Positions 53,067 through 61,521 of a stretch of 64,000 nucleotides of DNA are shown here, piece by piece. Source of the DNA: an uncultured Anaeromyxobacter sp. (GTDB lineage Bacteria > Myxococcota > Myxococcia > Myxococcales > Anaeromyxobacteraceae); NCBI GenBank assembly GCA_903904005.1, contig CAIVAR010000011.1:1-64000 (forward strand). Direction: 5' to 3'. The notes beneath the pieces are model-generated. The model saw nothing but the letters and a program-made list of their open reading frames with translations. It had not been told where the DNA came from and ran no database searches. Every line of letters starts with the position of its first letter. Position 1 is the first letter of the stretch. The position numbers were made by a program, and so were the translations under genes.

Positions 53067-53917
53067 TGAACCGCGCCCTCGCCGTCCCCGCCGCCATCGC
53101 GCTGCTCGTCGTGGCCGGCTGCAAGAACGACTTCTCTCCCCAGAGCGACCTGCTGGGCCTGCGGGTCCTTGCACTCCGCGCCAGGCCGCTCGAGCTCGCA
53201 CCGGGAGAGTCCGTGACCGTCCAGGCCACGAGCTACGTGCCGGCGGGCGCCACCGTGCTCTCCGAGCGCTGGACCTTCTGCCCGCTCAGCGCCGGGGCCG
53301 TGGCCGCCTACGCCTGCGCCGTTCCCCAGTGCGAGGTGGAGCTCACGCCCGCCCCCGACGGCACGGTCACCGCGAACCCCACCGAGATCATCGCCGCGTG
53401 CCTCGGGTTCCCCGTCGGCACGATCCCGGCTGGCGTGCCCGACCAGATCTTGACCGTCTTCCGCTACCGGATCGCCACCGACCTGCCCGCCTCCCGCGAC
53501 GCGGTCCTCCAGATCCCGCAGTGGACGCGCCGGCCCCCGCCGGATCCCAACCTCCCGCCCGTGATCGACCAGGTCCTGATCGGCGGCCGGGTGGTCTGGG
53601 AGAACGGCGCACCGGTGGGCGTGCCTCCTCTGCTGCCGCCCAATGGCCTCCTGCCGGTGGAACTGCGCATCGACCCCGCCAGCGTTCAGACCTACACCGA
53701 TGCGGCCGGGGTCCTCCAGACCGAGACCATGACCGGGTATTTCTACACGACCGCCGGCACCTTCAGCGCCGGCATCACCACCGGGGTGGACACGATCAAC
53801 GATCTGGAGGGCACGAACCTGGTGGCCGGACAGATCGCGAAGGTCTGGATCGTCGCGCTCGACCTGCGGGGCGGGCAGGCGGTGGCCGGCCCCATCGACG
53901 TCACGGTCGGTCCATAG
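53066..53917 (+). CDS. Lipoprotein partner of the TonB-dependent receptor
   Basis: 283 residues; signal and lipobox LLVVAGC (Cys19). Its ATG overlaps the receptor stop by one base (TGATG). The mature part has beta-rich, Ig-like stretches (LELAPGESVTVQATSYVPAG), four Cys (TFCPL, AYACAVPQC, AACLG) and a Thr-rich second half. No domain is named with confidence. Position suggests a surface or periplasmic accessory to the receptor. Confidence 0.75.
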   Translation: MNRALAVPAAIALLVVAGCKNDFSPQSDLLGLRVLALRARPLELAPGESVTVQATSYVPAGATVLSERWTFCPLSAGAVAAYACAVPQCEVELTPAPDGTVTANPTEIIAACLGFPVGTIPAGVPDQILTVFRYRIATDLPASRDAVLQIPQWTRRPPPDPNLPPVIDQVLIGGRVVWENGAPVGVPPLLPPNGLLPVELRIDPASVQTYTDAAGVLQTETMTGYFYTTAGTFSAGITTGVDTINDLEGTNLVAGQIAKVWIVALDLRGGQAVAGPIDVTVGP

Positions 53918-53984
53918 CGACGAGGGCCTCCGCCTCCACCGTCCCGGACGTGACTGGCGACCGGATGGCCGTTACGATTCCGGC

Positions 53985-54245
53985 ATGCCCACCGTGAAGG
54001 TCTACACCAAGTCGTCCTGCCCGTATTGCGTGCGCGCCAAGGCCCTGCTCGACCGCAAGGGGGTCGCCTACCAGGAGATCGACGCCGAGAGCGACGACGC
54101 GCTGCGGACCTGGCTCGTCGAGGCCACGGGGCAGCGGACCGTCCCGCAGATCTTCGTGGACGACCGCTCGCTCGGCGGGTTCTCGGACATCGACGCACTC
54201 GACCGGCAGGGGAAGCTCGACGCCATCCTGCGGGGCGGCGGCTAG
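53985..54245 (+). CDS. grxC: Glutaredoxin
   Basis: 86 residues with the active site CPYC (14-17), TVPQIF (cis-Pro) and GGFSD, a standard class I dithiol glutaredoxin. It reduces disulfides using glutathione or another thiol. It stands alone between the TonB operon and a convergent MFS gene. Confidence 0.94.
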   Translation: MPTVKVYTKSSCPYCVRAKALLDRKGVAYQEIDAESDDALRTWLVEATGQRTVPQIFVDDRSLGGFSDIDALDRQGKLDAILRGGG

Positions 54246-54258
54246 GCCCGATCGTGCT

Positions 54259-55515
54259 TCAGGGCTCGACGGCCCCCAGCGCGATCGCCTCCTCCCGTGC
54301 CTCCTCCCGCCGTTCGGCCCCCTCCCGGCGCAGGACCCTCGGTTGCACGGCCGCGAGCAGGATCGGCAGGCCGAGGGCCATCACCGCGGAGAAGATCGCC
54401 ACCCGCCACATCCCGACGAGCCGCCCCCCTTCGCCGGTGGCGAGCAGCAGCGACGAGAGAAGCGCTCCCCCGGCGGAGGCCAGGTGCTGGACGGCCGACT
54501 GGATCGACTGGAAGCGCGCCCGCTCGTCGGACCGGGGCACCCGCGACGCCAGCGCCGACAGGGACGGGTTCCGGATCGAGTTGGCGAGGATGAAGAGGAC
54601 GAAGAGCGCCCAGGCCGGGAGCAAGGGCTCCACGGGAACGAAGTCGAGCCCGAGGTTCACGAGCATCACCACCGTGCCGACCACCGCCGTGCGGGGCGCG
54701 CCGAAGCGGTCGATGGCCCGGCCCACGACGCGCAGCACCGCGAAGGAGAGGACGCCGCCGGCCATGTAGAGGAAGCCGAGCCGGTCCCGGGAGAGCCCGG
54801 CGTTGAACTGGAGGAAGGCGGCCAGGTTCGGAACGAGTGCGAAGGTGGCCGCCATGGTGGTCGCCGTGGCCGAGAGGCTGAGCAGCGCCGCGGGCTCCCG
54901 GAGGAAGGCGTAGCCGCGGGCGGCGGCCGCACGTGCATGGGCCAGGTGGGCGCGCATCGGCGGCATGAGGACGATGGCGCCGGCCGCGACCACCATGCCG
55001 AGCCCCGCAACGGCCAGGAACGGCGTGCGCCAGCCGCCGGCCTGCGCCAGCCAGAGCCCGGCCGGGACCCCCACGACGGTGGCGACCGAGAACGCCCCCA
55101 TCACGACGCCCATGGCCCGGCCGCGCCGCTCGGCCGGGACGGTGTCGGCGACGATGGCGAAGGAGAGGGAGGTGGCCGGCCCCCCGAAGAGTCCGGCCGC
55201 GACCCGCGCCGCGAGCAGCGTCCAGAGTCCGGTGGCGAGCCCAGCCGCGGCCGTCGCCAGGACGAGCCCCGTCATGGACACGGCGAGCGCCGACCGGCGG
55301 TCGAAGCGGTCGAGGAAGCCGGAGCCGGCCGCCCCCGCGGCCGCCGCCGCCAGGGTGTAGCTCCCGGTCACGAGGCCGAGGTGGTTCATGGGAATCCCGA
55401 GCGCCGACGCGAAGTCCGGGCCAAGCGGGACGACCATGACGAAGTCGAGGACGTTGACGAACTGGACCGCCGCGACGAGCAGGAGGATGGTCCGCTCGCG
55501 CCCCCCGGGCTTCAC
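54259..55515 (-). CDS. MFS transporter
   Basis: 418 residues from GTG 55515 (GTGA overlap with the regulator). Twelve TM helices; the loop 2-3 motif GSGFLDRFDRRSALAVS and motif RAMGVVMGAFSVATVVGVPAG match drug:H+ antiporter or sugar-efflux-type MFS proteins. The C-terminus is a charged helix rich in Arg/Glu. The substrate is unknown. Coupling to the B12-binding regulator suggests light- or cobalamin-controlled expression. Confidence 0.88.
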   Translation of the reverse strand: MKPGGRERTILLLVAAVQFVNVLDFVMVVPLGPDFASALGIPMNHLGLVTGSYTLAAAAAGAAGSGFLDRFDRRSALAVSMTGLVLATAAAGLATGLWTLLAARVAAGLFGGPATSLSFAIVADTVPAERRGRAMGVVMGAFSVATVVGVPAGLWLAQAGGWRTPFLAVAGLGMVVAAGAIVLMPPMRAHLAHARAAAARGYAFLREPAALLSLSATATTMAATFALVPNLAAFLQFNAGLSRDRLGFLYMAGGVLSFAVLRVVGRAIDRFGAPRTAVVGTVVMLVNLGLDFVPVEPLLPAWALFVLFILANSIRNPSLSALASRVPRSDERARFQSIQSAVQHLASAGGALLSSLLLATGEGGRLVGMWRVAIFSAVMALGLPILLAAVQPRVLRREGAERREEAREEAIALGAVEP

Positions 55516-56339
55516 GACGGGTCCGGTACCGACCCGGCCTCGACGAGCTGGAGCCAGCCCCGGAGCTCCTGGAAGGTGATCACCCGCGCCCCGTAGGGGA
55601 TCCACTCCGGCCAGGGTCCCGAGCCGCCCAGCACGAGGTGAACCTCGCCCGCGCGGCAGATGGCGCCGAGCCGCTCGGTCTGGGCGAGCAGGTCGCCGGC
55701 ATCGGCGACGGCGCTGGCCGCGACGGCGACGGCTTCCACGCTTCCGCTGGCCACGTGGGCCACGATCTCGGAGAGCGGCACCCGCCGTCCGGCCCAGAGG
55801 ACCGGCCAGCCGTGCTCGCGGATGACGATCTCGGCCAGGGAGAGCCCGAGGGTGTGCTCCTCGTTCTCGGCGGTGGTGAGCAGCAGGCGGGGCGCCCCGG
55901 TGCGCGAGGGAAGCTGGTCGGCGACCTGGGCCAGGCAGCGGGAGAGCCGCTCGGTGGCGACGTGTTCCTCGAGGATGGAGAGGGTCCCCTCCGCCCAGCG
56001 CTCCCCGATCTCCTCGAGAACGGCGGAGAGCGACTCGGCCACCTTCCACCAGGCCCCGAGCCGGGCCCGCTCGGCGTAGATGGTGGCCAGTACCTGGTGG
56101 GCGTCGGCGTCGGAGAGGAGCAACTCCAGCCACCCCTCGACGTCCGGCCCGTGGTTGGGCTGGACCGCACCGGTCTGGTCCTTCAGGAACCGCTCCACCT
56201 CGACCGGGTCGAACCGACGGTGGCGCCCCACGGTGCGGGCGCACCGGAGGAGCCCCAGGTCGGCCCAGCGCTTCACGGAACCGGCCGTGACCCCCAGGAT
56301 CTTCGCCACCTCGGCGCTGGTGAGGAGCTTGTGCGTCAT
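55512..56339 (-). CDS. MerR-type regulator with cobalamin-binding domain (CarH/LitR-like)
   Basis: 275 residues. MerR-like HTH (LLTSAEVAKILGVTAGSVKRW, 5-50), a four-helix B12-cap domain and a Rossmann B12-binding domain. The CarH hallmark W-x9-EH is present (Trp115, Glu125, His126), as is ExHxxG with His162 for lower cobalt ligation. The residue after the Trp, which is the light-state ligand His132 in Thermus CarH, is Ala116 here. Expected to be a B12-dependent repressor, possibly a photoreceptor. AGGTGAG precedes the ATG. Confidence 0.85.
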   Translation of the reverse strand: MTHKLLTSAEVAKILGVTAGSVKRWADLGLLRCARTVGRHRRFDPVEVERFLKDQTGAVQPNHGPDVEGWLELLLSDADAHQVLATIYAERARLGAWWKVAESLSAVLEEIGERWAEGTLSILEEHVATERLSRCLAQVADQLPSRTGAPRLLLTTAENEEHTLGLSLAEIVIREHGWPVLWAGRRVPLSEIVAHVASGSVEAVAVAASAVADAGDLLAQTERLGAICRAGEVHLVLGGSGPWPEWIPYGARVITFQELRGWLQLVEAGSVPDPS

Positions 56340-56363
56340 CTCACCTGGAATTGTCGATTTTAG

Positions 56364-56384
56364 CGATTCGTTTCAACCGATTCG
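56364..56384. promoter_or_regulatory. Direct repeats in the regulator/PAP2 divergent gap
   Basis: CGATTCG occurs at 56364-56370 and 56378-56384, with a partial copy CGATT at 56355-56359, inside an AT-rich pocket just upstream of the CarH-like gene. Tandem repeats are the operator style of tetrameric CarH proteins, but the spacing (9 and 14) does not match an 11-base period. Confidence 0.35.
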
Positions 56385-56485
56385 TCACGGAATTCCCCGC
56401 ATGGGGCGCCCGGACCCTGGGCCCCTTGCTCGAGCCCGCCCCCCATCGAGTAGTATCCGCGCCCTTGTTCGCCCCGATCGACAGG

Positions 56486-57364
56486 ATGATGCTCGCCTTC
56501 ATCGCCTTCCTGGCGCTGGTGGCCTTCTCCGTCCACCCGGAATCGCACCACTACCTGGTGCTGCTCGGGATCATGGCGTTCGCCTTCCTGGTGGCCGCGC
56601 TCTGGGGACGGGTCTCCGAGCTGGGCCGGGTGGCGCACGCCTTCCTGCCGTTGCCCATCGTGGTGACGATCTTCAACGTCGCCGGTCCCCTCATCGGCGA
56701 GCTCAACCCGATGCGCTTCGACGGCACGATGGCGGCGCTCGACGCGAGCTGGTTCGGTCCCTTCGTTCCCGCCTGGCGCCACCTGCTCGGCCGCCCGAAC
56801 TGGCTGACCGACGCGGCCTCGCTCGCCTACGTGAGCTACTACTTCATCCCCTTCGGCATGTGCATCGCGCTCTGGGTGCAGGGACGATGGAAGGACTTCG
56901 ACGACCTGGCCTTCGCGCTCATCACCACCCTGCTCCTCACCTACATCGGTTACTTCCTCGTCCCCACCACCGGGCCCCGGGTCCCCCCCGAGCTCGAGCT
57001 CCAGGTGCTCGGTGGTGGCACCTTCAGCGCGCGCGTGCGGGACTTCCTCCGCGCCGCCGAGGTGAACCAGCTCGACGCCTTCCCGAGCGGCCACACCGCC
57101 CTCTCGCTCGTGTACCTCGGCTACGGCTGGCGCATCTTTCCGAACTGGAAGATGCGCATCCCGCTCGCCATCTCGGTGGTCGGGATCATCTTCGCCACCG
57201 TCTACCTCTCCCTCCACTACGCGGTGGACCTGCTGGCCGGCGCGCTCCTGGCACTCGCGGTGCCCCTCTTCGTCCGGGGGCTCCACGCCGTCTTCGGGCA
57301 GGGCGGCACGGCGCAGAGCCTCCCGGTCCGGCCCGATCCCGGAGAGGGCCCCGCCGCCGGTTAG
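56486..57364 (+). CDS. PAP2-superfamily membrane phosphatase (inositol-phosphoceramide-synthase-like)
   Basis: About 292 residues from ATG 56486, just before the first TM helix. The frame is open back to a TTG at 56351, but that part has atypical codons and lies 11 bases from the divergent regulator. The catalytic motifs are GPR, AFPSGHTALSL and SLHYAVDLLAG, with about six TM helices. Such proteins cleave or transfer phospho-lipid head groups at the membrane. It shares the control region with the CarH-like gene. Confidence 0.82.
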   Translation: MMLAFIAFLALVAFSVHPESHHYLVLLGIMAFAFLVAALWGRVSELGRVAHAFLPLPIVVTIFNVAGPLIGELNPMRFDGTMAALDASWFGPFVPAWRHLLGRPNWLTDAASLAYVSYYFIPFGMCIALWVQGRWKDFDDLAFALITTLLLTYIGYFLVPTTGPRVPPELELQVLGGGTFSARVRDFLRAAEVNQLDAFPSGHTALSLVYLGYGWRIFPNWKMRIPLAISVVGIIFATVYLSLHYAVDLLAGALLALAVPLFVRGLHAVFGQGGTAQSLPVRPDPGEGPAAG

Positions 57365-58206
57365 ATGCCGAGCCCGTCCCGGAAGGTCGGGTGGCGGAGC
57401 GCGATCCCGAGCTCGGCGCGGGTGCGCGCGGCGTGGATCCGGCGGTCCGGAAGGGAGGGCGCCGTCGCCCCCTCCGGCAGGCGCGGAGCGGGGATGCCGA
57501 TCCGGGCGGCGACCCAGCCGATCAGGTCACGGCGGCGAACCGGCTCCGCGTCGCTCGCGTGGTAGACCCGTCCCGCCCCTCCCCGTTCCAGGGCCGCCAT
57601 CACCGACACCACCGCGTCGTCCCGGTGGCAGAGGTTGAGCCAGGCCCCGTCGCCCGGGCCGAGCGCCATCTGCCCGCCCCGGACCCGGTCGACCGGCCAC
57701 GTCCGCCCCGGGCCGTAGAGCCCGGAGAGGCGCAAGACCATGCTCCGGAGCCCGGCCCCGGACGCATCGAGGACGAGCCGCTCCGCCTCGACGAGCACAC
57801 CGGCCGAGGCGCTCGCCGGCCGGGGCGGCGTCTCCTCGTCGACGTCGGAGCCGTCGCGCTGGCCGAAAACGCCGGTGGATCCGGTGTAGACGAACGCCAC
57901 GGGCCGGCCCCGGGATCGGGCCGCCTCGAGGAGGGCGCGCGTCGCGTCGACGTAGGCGCGCCGGTAGGCGTCGGGCCCGTCGCCGGAGGCCGACTGGCAG
58001 GCGACGATGGCGTCGAGATCGGCGGGGAGGCGCCCGGCCGCCCCCGGGGCGCAGAGGTCGAGCGCCACGCCATTCACTCCTGGTGAATCCAGCGCCGCGG
58101 CGCCGATCGGGTCGCGCCTCACCGCGGTGACGCGGTGGCCGGCGGCGGACAGCGAACGGCACAGGGCCGATCCGAGCCAGCCCGCTCCGGCGACGAGGAC
58201 GTGCAC
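57361..58206 (-). CDS. NAD-dependent epimerase/dehydratase-like protein
   Basis: 281 residues starting at GTG. The Rossmann nucleotide motif GAGWLGSALCRSL (7-19) follows MHVLVA; later YTGSTGVFGQRDG and LRLSGLYGPGR fit atypical extended SDRs of the YeeZ type. The usual YxxxK catalytic pair is not obvious, so it may not be an epimerase. Substrate unknown. Its 3' end overlaps the PAP2 gene by 4 bases on the other strand. Confidence 0.78.
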   Translation of the reverse strand: MHVLVAGAGWLGSALCRSLSAAGHRVTAVRRDPIGAAALDSPGVNGVALDLCAPGAAGRLPADLDAIVACQSASGDGPDAYRRAYVDATRALLEAARSRGRPVAFVYTGSTGVFGQRDGSDVDEETPPRPASASAGVLVEAERLVLDASGAGLRSMVLRLSGLYGPGRTWPVDRVRGGQMALGPGDGAWLNLCHRDDAVVSVMAALERGGAGRVYHASDAEPVRRRDLIGWVAARIGIPAPRLPEGATAPSLPDRRIHAARTRAELGIALRHPTFRDGLGI

Positions 58207-58222
58207 GGGAAGCTCCCCCGGG

Positions 58223-58954
58223 CTACCGGGGCATCCCCTCGACCACCACGGGGTCGCTCTGCTCGGGGATTCGCTCCGCCGCCAGGTCGATCATGTGGCC
58301 GGAGCGGCGCGCCTTGGTCTCCAGGTAGAAGCGGTTGAACTCGTTGGGCGGGATGACGTGGGGGATGCGGCCCGAGACCACCACCCCGTGCTGGGTGAGC
58401 TGGCGGATCTTGTCGGGGTTGTTGGTCACCACCCGGACCGACTTCACCCCCAGGCTGCGCACCATGTGGGCGGCGACGGCGTAGTCCCGCTCGTCGTCGC
58501 GGAAGCCCAGTGCCTGGTTGGCCTCGACGGTGTCGAGCCCCTGCTCCTGCAGCGCGTAGGCCCGGATCTTGTTGAGGAGCCCGATTCCCCGCCCCTCCTG
58601 GCGCAGGTAGAGCAGGACGCCCCGCCCCTCCCGCTGGATGGCCCGGAGCCCCTCGGTGAGCTGGTCCCTGCAGTCGCAGCGAAGCGAGCCCATGACGTCG
58701 CCCGTCAGGCACTCCGAATGGAGCCGGACGGCGACGTCCTCGGCGCCGACCACGTCGCCGTGCACCATGGCCACGTGCTCCTTGCCGTCGCGGTTGTTCC
58801 AGAATCCGACGAGGCGGAAGGGGCCGAACCGGGTGGGCAACTCGGCCACGGCGACCACGCGGACGCAGACCCGGGCCGGCCCGAATCCCTCGCACTCGTG
58901 ATCACGGTCTCGCGCCACCAGCGCGCGGAGCGCATCCTTCTCGACGACGTTCAT
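58223..58954 (-). CDS. ribA: GTP cyclohydrolase II
   Basis: 243 residues from ATG 58954 (GGAGG upstream; ATGA overlap with the FAD gene). Zinc site C-x10-C-x-C in SECLTGDVMGSLRCDCRDQ, catalytic stretch LRQEGRGIGLLNKIRAY and the GTP-binding end VTNNPDKI. It makes the first riboflavin intermediate. No RibB-type domain is fused, and no other rib gene is near. Confidence 0.93.
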   Translation of the reverse strand: MNVVEKDALRALVARDRDHECEGFGPARVCVRVVAVAELPTRFGPFRLVGFWNNRDGKEHVAMVHGDVVGAEDVAVRLHSECLTGDVMGSLRCDCRDQLTEGLRAIQREGRGVLLYLRQEGRGIGLLNKIRAYALQEQGLDTVEANQALGFRDDERDYAVAAHMVRSLGVKSVRVVTNNPDKIRQLTQHGVVVSGRIPHVIPPNEFNRFYLETKARRSGHMIDLAAERIPEQSDPVVVEGMPR

Positions 58955-59976
58955 GCCACCTCCGGGGCGGCGAGGCGCCGCCCGAGTTCCCTTCCCGATA
59001 TCCAGGCGGCCTCGACGCCGCCACCCGGCGCGAAGCGATCCCCGCAGATCCCCACCGAGCCCCCGGACGGAAGCCGGACCAGGATCGGACCGGACAGCTC
59101 CGACGCCAGGTCGGTGCGGGCGAATCGCCACCGGTGGGAGTGGGTCGCCGTCGGCCGGCCGGCCCAGTCGCCAGCCAGCCGGGCGGCCTCGGAGAGGAGC
59201 GCCCCCGGCCACTCCGGGTCGTCGAGATGGGCGCGGGACCAGGCCGGCTGCGCCTGCAGGACGAGCCCGACGAACGGGGGATCGATCCGCTTGCTCGACT
59301 CGTGGCCGAGGTACTGGAGCACCCGGGAATCCTCCGGGTACCAGGCATCCCATGCCGGGGGTGCGATTCCCGCGGGGTAGGCGGCGCAGATCGACAGCGA
59401 GGGCTCGCTCGTCCCGGTGTCGAGGAGCGCCCGAACCGAGGCCACCGATCGCGCGAGCTCGCCGGCCCCGTCGAGGAGCCGCAGCACCTGTTCCCCGGCG
59501 AGGGCGAGGACGACGTGGCGTGCACGGAGCGCCTCACCCCCCTCCAGGACCACCCCGGGCTCGGGGCCCGAGAGGTCGAGCCGCTCCACCCGGGCTGCGG
59601 TGCGAAGGGGGAGCCCCTCCGAGAGATGCTTCGGGAAGGCGGTCACGCCGTCGGCGAGGGCGACCCGCTGCTCTCCGGGACGGAAGGCCTCGGGCTGGCA
59701 GGGGCGACCCGTGCCCTCGACGATTCGCGGCCACCCCTCGACCCGCCTGGATGACGTGGCGCGGACCGCAGCCAGGAAGTCCGGATCCTGGCCGTGCAGG
59801 AAGGCGACCCCGAGATCGAAGGGCATCCCAAGGAGGCGGTGGGTCGCGCAGCGCCCCCCGACACCCCGTGCCCGATCGAGGAGGAGCACCTGCCGCCCCG
59901 ACCCTGCGAGGGTCCGCGCGCACGAGATCCCGGAGACGCCGGCACCCACCACGAGGACGTCGAGCGCTGCGATCAT
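58951..59976 (-). CDS. FAD-dependent oxidoreductase (renalase-like)
   Basis: 341 residues from ATG 59976 (GGAGG 5 bases upstream). Dinucleotide motif VVGAGVSGISCARTL (8-22), then LLDRARGVGGRCATHR, and a C-terminal FAD closing motif (GGSVGICGDRFAPGGGVEAAWISGRE). This matches the renalase/amine-oxidase-like group found in many bacteria. It is coupled to ribA, which makes its cofactor's precursor. Substrate unknown. Confidence 0.85.
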   Translation of the reverse strand: MIAALDVLVVGAGVSGISCARTLAGSGRQVLLLDRARGVGGRCATHRLLGMPFDLGVAFLHGQDPDFLAAVRATSSRRVEGWPRIVEGTGRPCQPEAFRPGEQRVALADGVTAFPKHLSEGLPLRTAARVERLDLSGPEPGVVLEGGEALRARHVVLALAGEQVLRLLDGAGELARSVASVRALLDTGTSEPSLSICAAYPAGIAPPAWDAWYPEDSRVLQYLGHESSKRIDPPFVGLVLQAQPAWSRAHLDDPEWPGALLSEAARLAGDWAGRPTATHSHRWRFARTDLASELSGPILVRLPSGGSVGICGDRFAPGGGVEAAWISGRELGRRLAAPEVA

Positions 59977-60055
59977 GTCCGCCTCCGATCCCCCACCTGG
60001 GTGGGCGCACATGCTACCCCGCGCCCCATCCGTTCCGACACTTCCCATTCGAGCC

Positions 60056-60070
60056 GTGCGAGACTCGCAC
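60056..60070. repeat. Inverted repeat upstream of the six-haem cytochrome
   Basis: GTGCGAG and CTCGCAC flank one base, ending 26 bases before the GTG start. It may be an operator or a 5'-leader hairpin. Confidence 0.35.
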
Positions 60071-60096
60071 CGGCTGTTCCCCGCACCGGAGGTCAC

Positions 60097-61509
60097 GTGA
60101 AGCACACGCCCGGACTCCCCAGGACCACGATCGGCATCCTCGGCGCCGCACTGACCACCGTGTCGGGCATCCTCATCCTCGGCCTGGCGGCCGCCGCCAT
60201 GCAGGGGCACCTGGGGAGCCCCTACATCGGCATCGTCGCCTTCCTGGTGCTTCCCGCCTTCTTCATCCTCGGACTCCTGCTCATCCCCGCCGGCGCCTGG
60301 CTGGCCCGGCGCCGGGCCCGGATCGCGGCGGAGCGGGGCGAGGAGATCCCGCACCTCCCGATCATCGACTTCAACGACGACCTGACCCGGCGGCGCGTGC
60401 TGATCGTCGCCGTGCTCACCGCTCTCAACGTCCTCGTCCTCGGGGTGGCGGGCTACAAGGGACTCCAGGTCATGGACTCGGTGGCCTTCTGCGGCTCCTG
60501 CCACTCGGTGATGGACCCCGAGGTCACCGCCTACGGCCGCTCGCCCCACGCCCGCGTCGGCTGCGTGCAGTGCCACATCGGCGAGGGGGCCAGCTGGTTC
60601 GTGAAGTCGAAGCTCTCCGGCGCCTGGCAGCTCATCTCGGTCACCTTCGACCTCTACCAGCGCCCCATCCCGGTCCCCATCCACAACCTGCGCCCGGCCC
60701 GGGAGACCTGCGAGGAGTGTCACTGGCCGTCCAAGTTCACCGGCGATCGGCTCCGCATCACCACCGCCTACGCCGAGGACGAGGCCAACACCGAGAAGAA
60801 GACGGTGGCCCTCCTGCACGTGGGCGGCGGCCAGTCGGCCACCGGCCCCATCAAGGGCATCCACGCCCACGTCGCCCAGGGCGTCCACATCCGGTACCTG
60901 TCGGACCCCAACCGGAACGCGATCTCCACCGTCGAGGCGACCTGGGCCGATGGGCGGACGGTGCTCTACCGCACCAAGGACACCCCGGCCACGCTCCCCG
61001 CGCCCGAGGCCTGGCGGACCATGGACTGCATCGACTGCCACAACCGCCCCACCCACCGCTACCGCGAGGCCGGCCCGGAGATCGACCAGGCCATCCTGGC
61101 CCACCGGATCGACGTCGCCCTCCCCTGGATCAAGCGGGAGGGGCTGAAGGCGCTCCTGGTCGCCTACCCCAGCCAAGACGCCGCCCGCGCCGGTATCGAG
61201 AAGCAGCTCACCGACTTCTACCGGCAACTCGACCCGGCTGCCTTCCCGGCCCGGGAGCCCAGCGTCAAGACGGCCGCCTCGGCACTCGGAGACATCTACG
61301 GGTGGAACGTCTGGCCGAACATGAAGATCACCTGGGGCACCTACCCGAGCTTCCTGGGTCACGACCAGGCCCCCGGCTGCTTCCGGTGCCACGACGGCGA
61401 CCACGCCGACAAGTCCGGGAAGTCGATCTCGCAGGATTGCGGCCTCTGCCACTCCCTGCTCGCGGTCGACGAGAAGGACCCGAAGATCCTCTCGCAGCTC
61501 TCTCCCTGA
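60097..61509 (+). CDS. NapC/NirT-like membrane cytochrome with six haem motifs
   Basis: 470 residues from GTG 60097 (GGAGG 4 bases upstream). Three TM helices (about 11-35, 42-66, 102-122), then CGSCH (132-136), CVQCH (156-160), CEECH, CIDCH, CFRCH and CGLCH. The first part matches NapC/NrfH quinol dehydrogenases, which normally have four haems and one TM helix; this one is longer on both counts. It should pass electrons from the quinol pool to periplasmic acceptors. Confidence 0.9.
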   Translation: MKHTPGLPRTTIGILGAALTTVSGILILGLAAAAMQGHLGSPYIGIVAFLVLPAFFILGLLLIPAGAWLARRRARIAAERGEEIPHLPIIDFNDDLTRRRVLIVAVLTALNVLVLGVAGYKGLQVMDSVAFCGSCHSVMDPEVTAYGRSPHARVGCVQCHIGEGASWFVKSKLSGAWQLISVTFDLYQRPIPVPIHNLRPARETCEECHWPSKFTGDRLRITTAYAEDEANTEKKTVALLHVGGGQSATGPIKGIHAHVAQGVHIRYLSDPNRNAISTVEATWADGRTVLYRTKDTPATLPAPEAWRTMDCIDCHNRPTHRYREAGPEIDQAILAHRIDVALPWIKREGLKALLVAYPSQDAARAGIEKQLTDFYRQLDPAAFPAREPSVKTAASALGDIYGWNVWPNMKITWGTYPSFLGHDQAPGCFRCHDGDHADKSGKSISQDCGLCHSLLAVDEKDPKILSQLSP

Positions 61510-61521
61510 CCGAGGGGGACG

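Noticed and set aside
56351-56485. TTG start for the PAP2 protein
   Set aside because: The extra 45 codons include an AT-rich, non-coding-like segment with direct repeats only 11 bases from the divergent regulator start.
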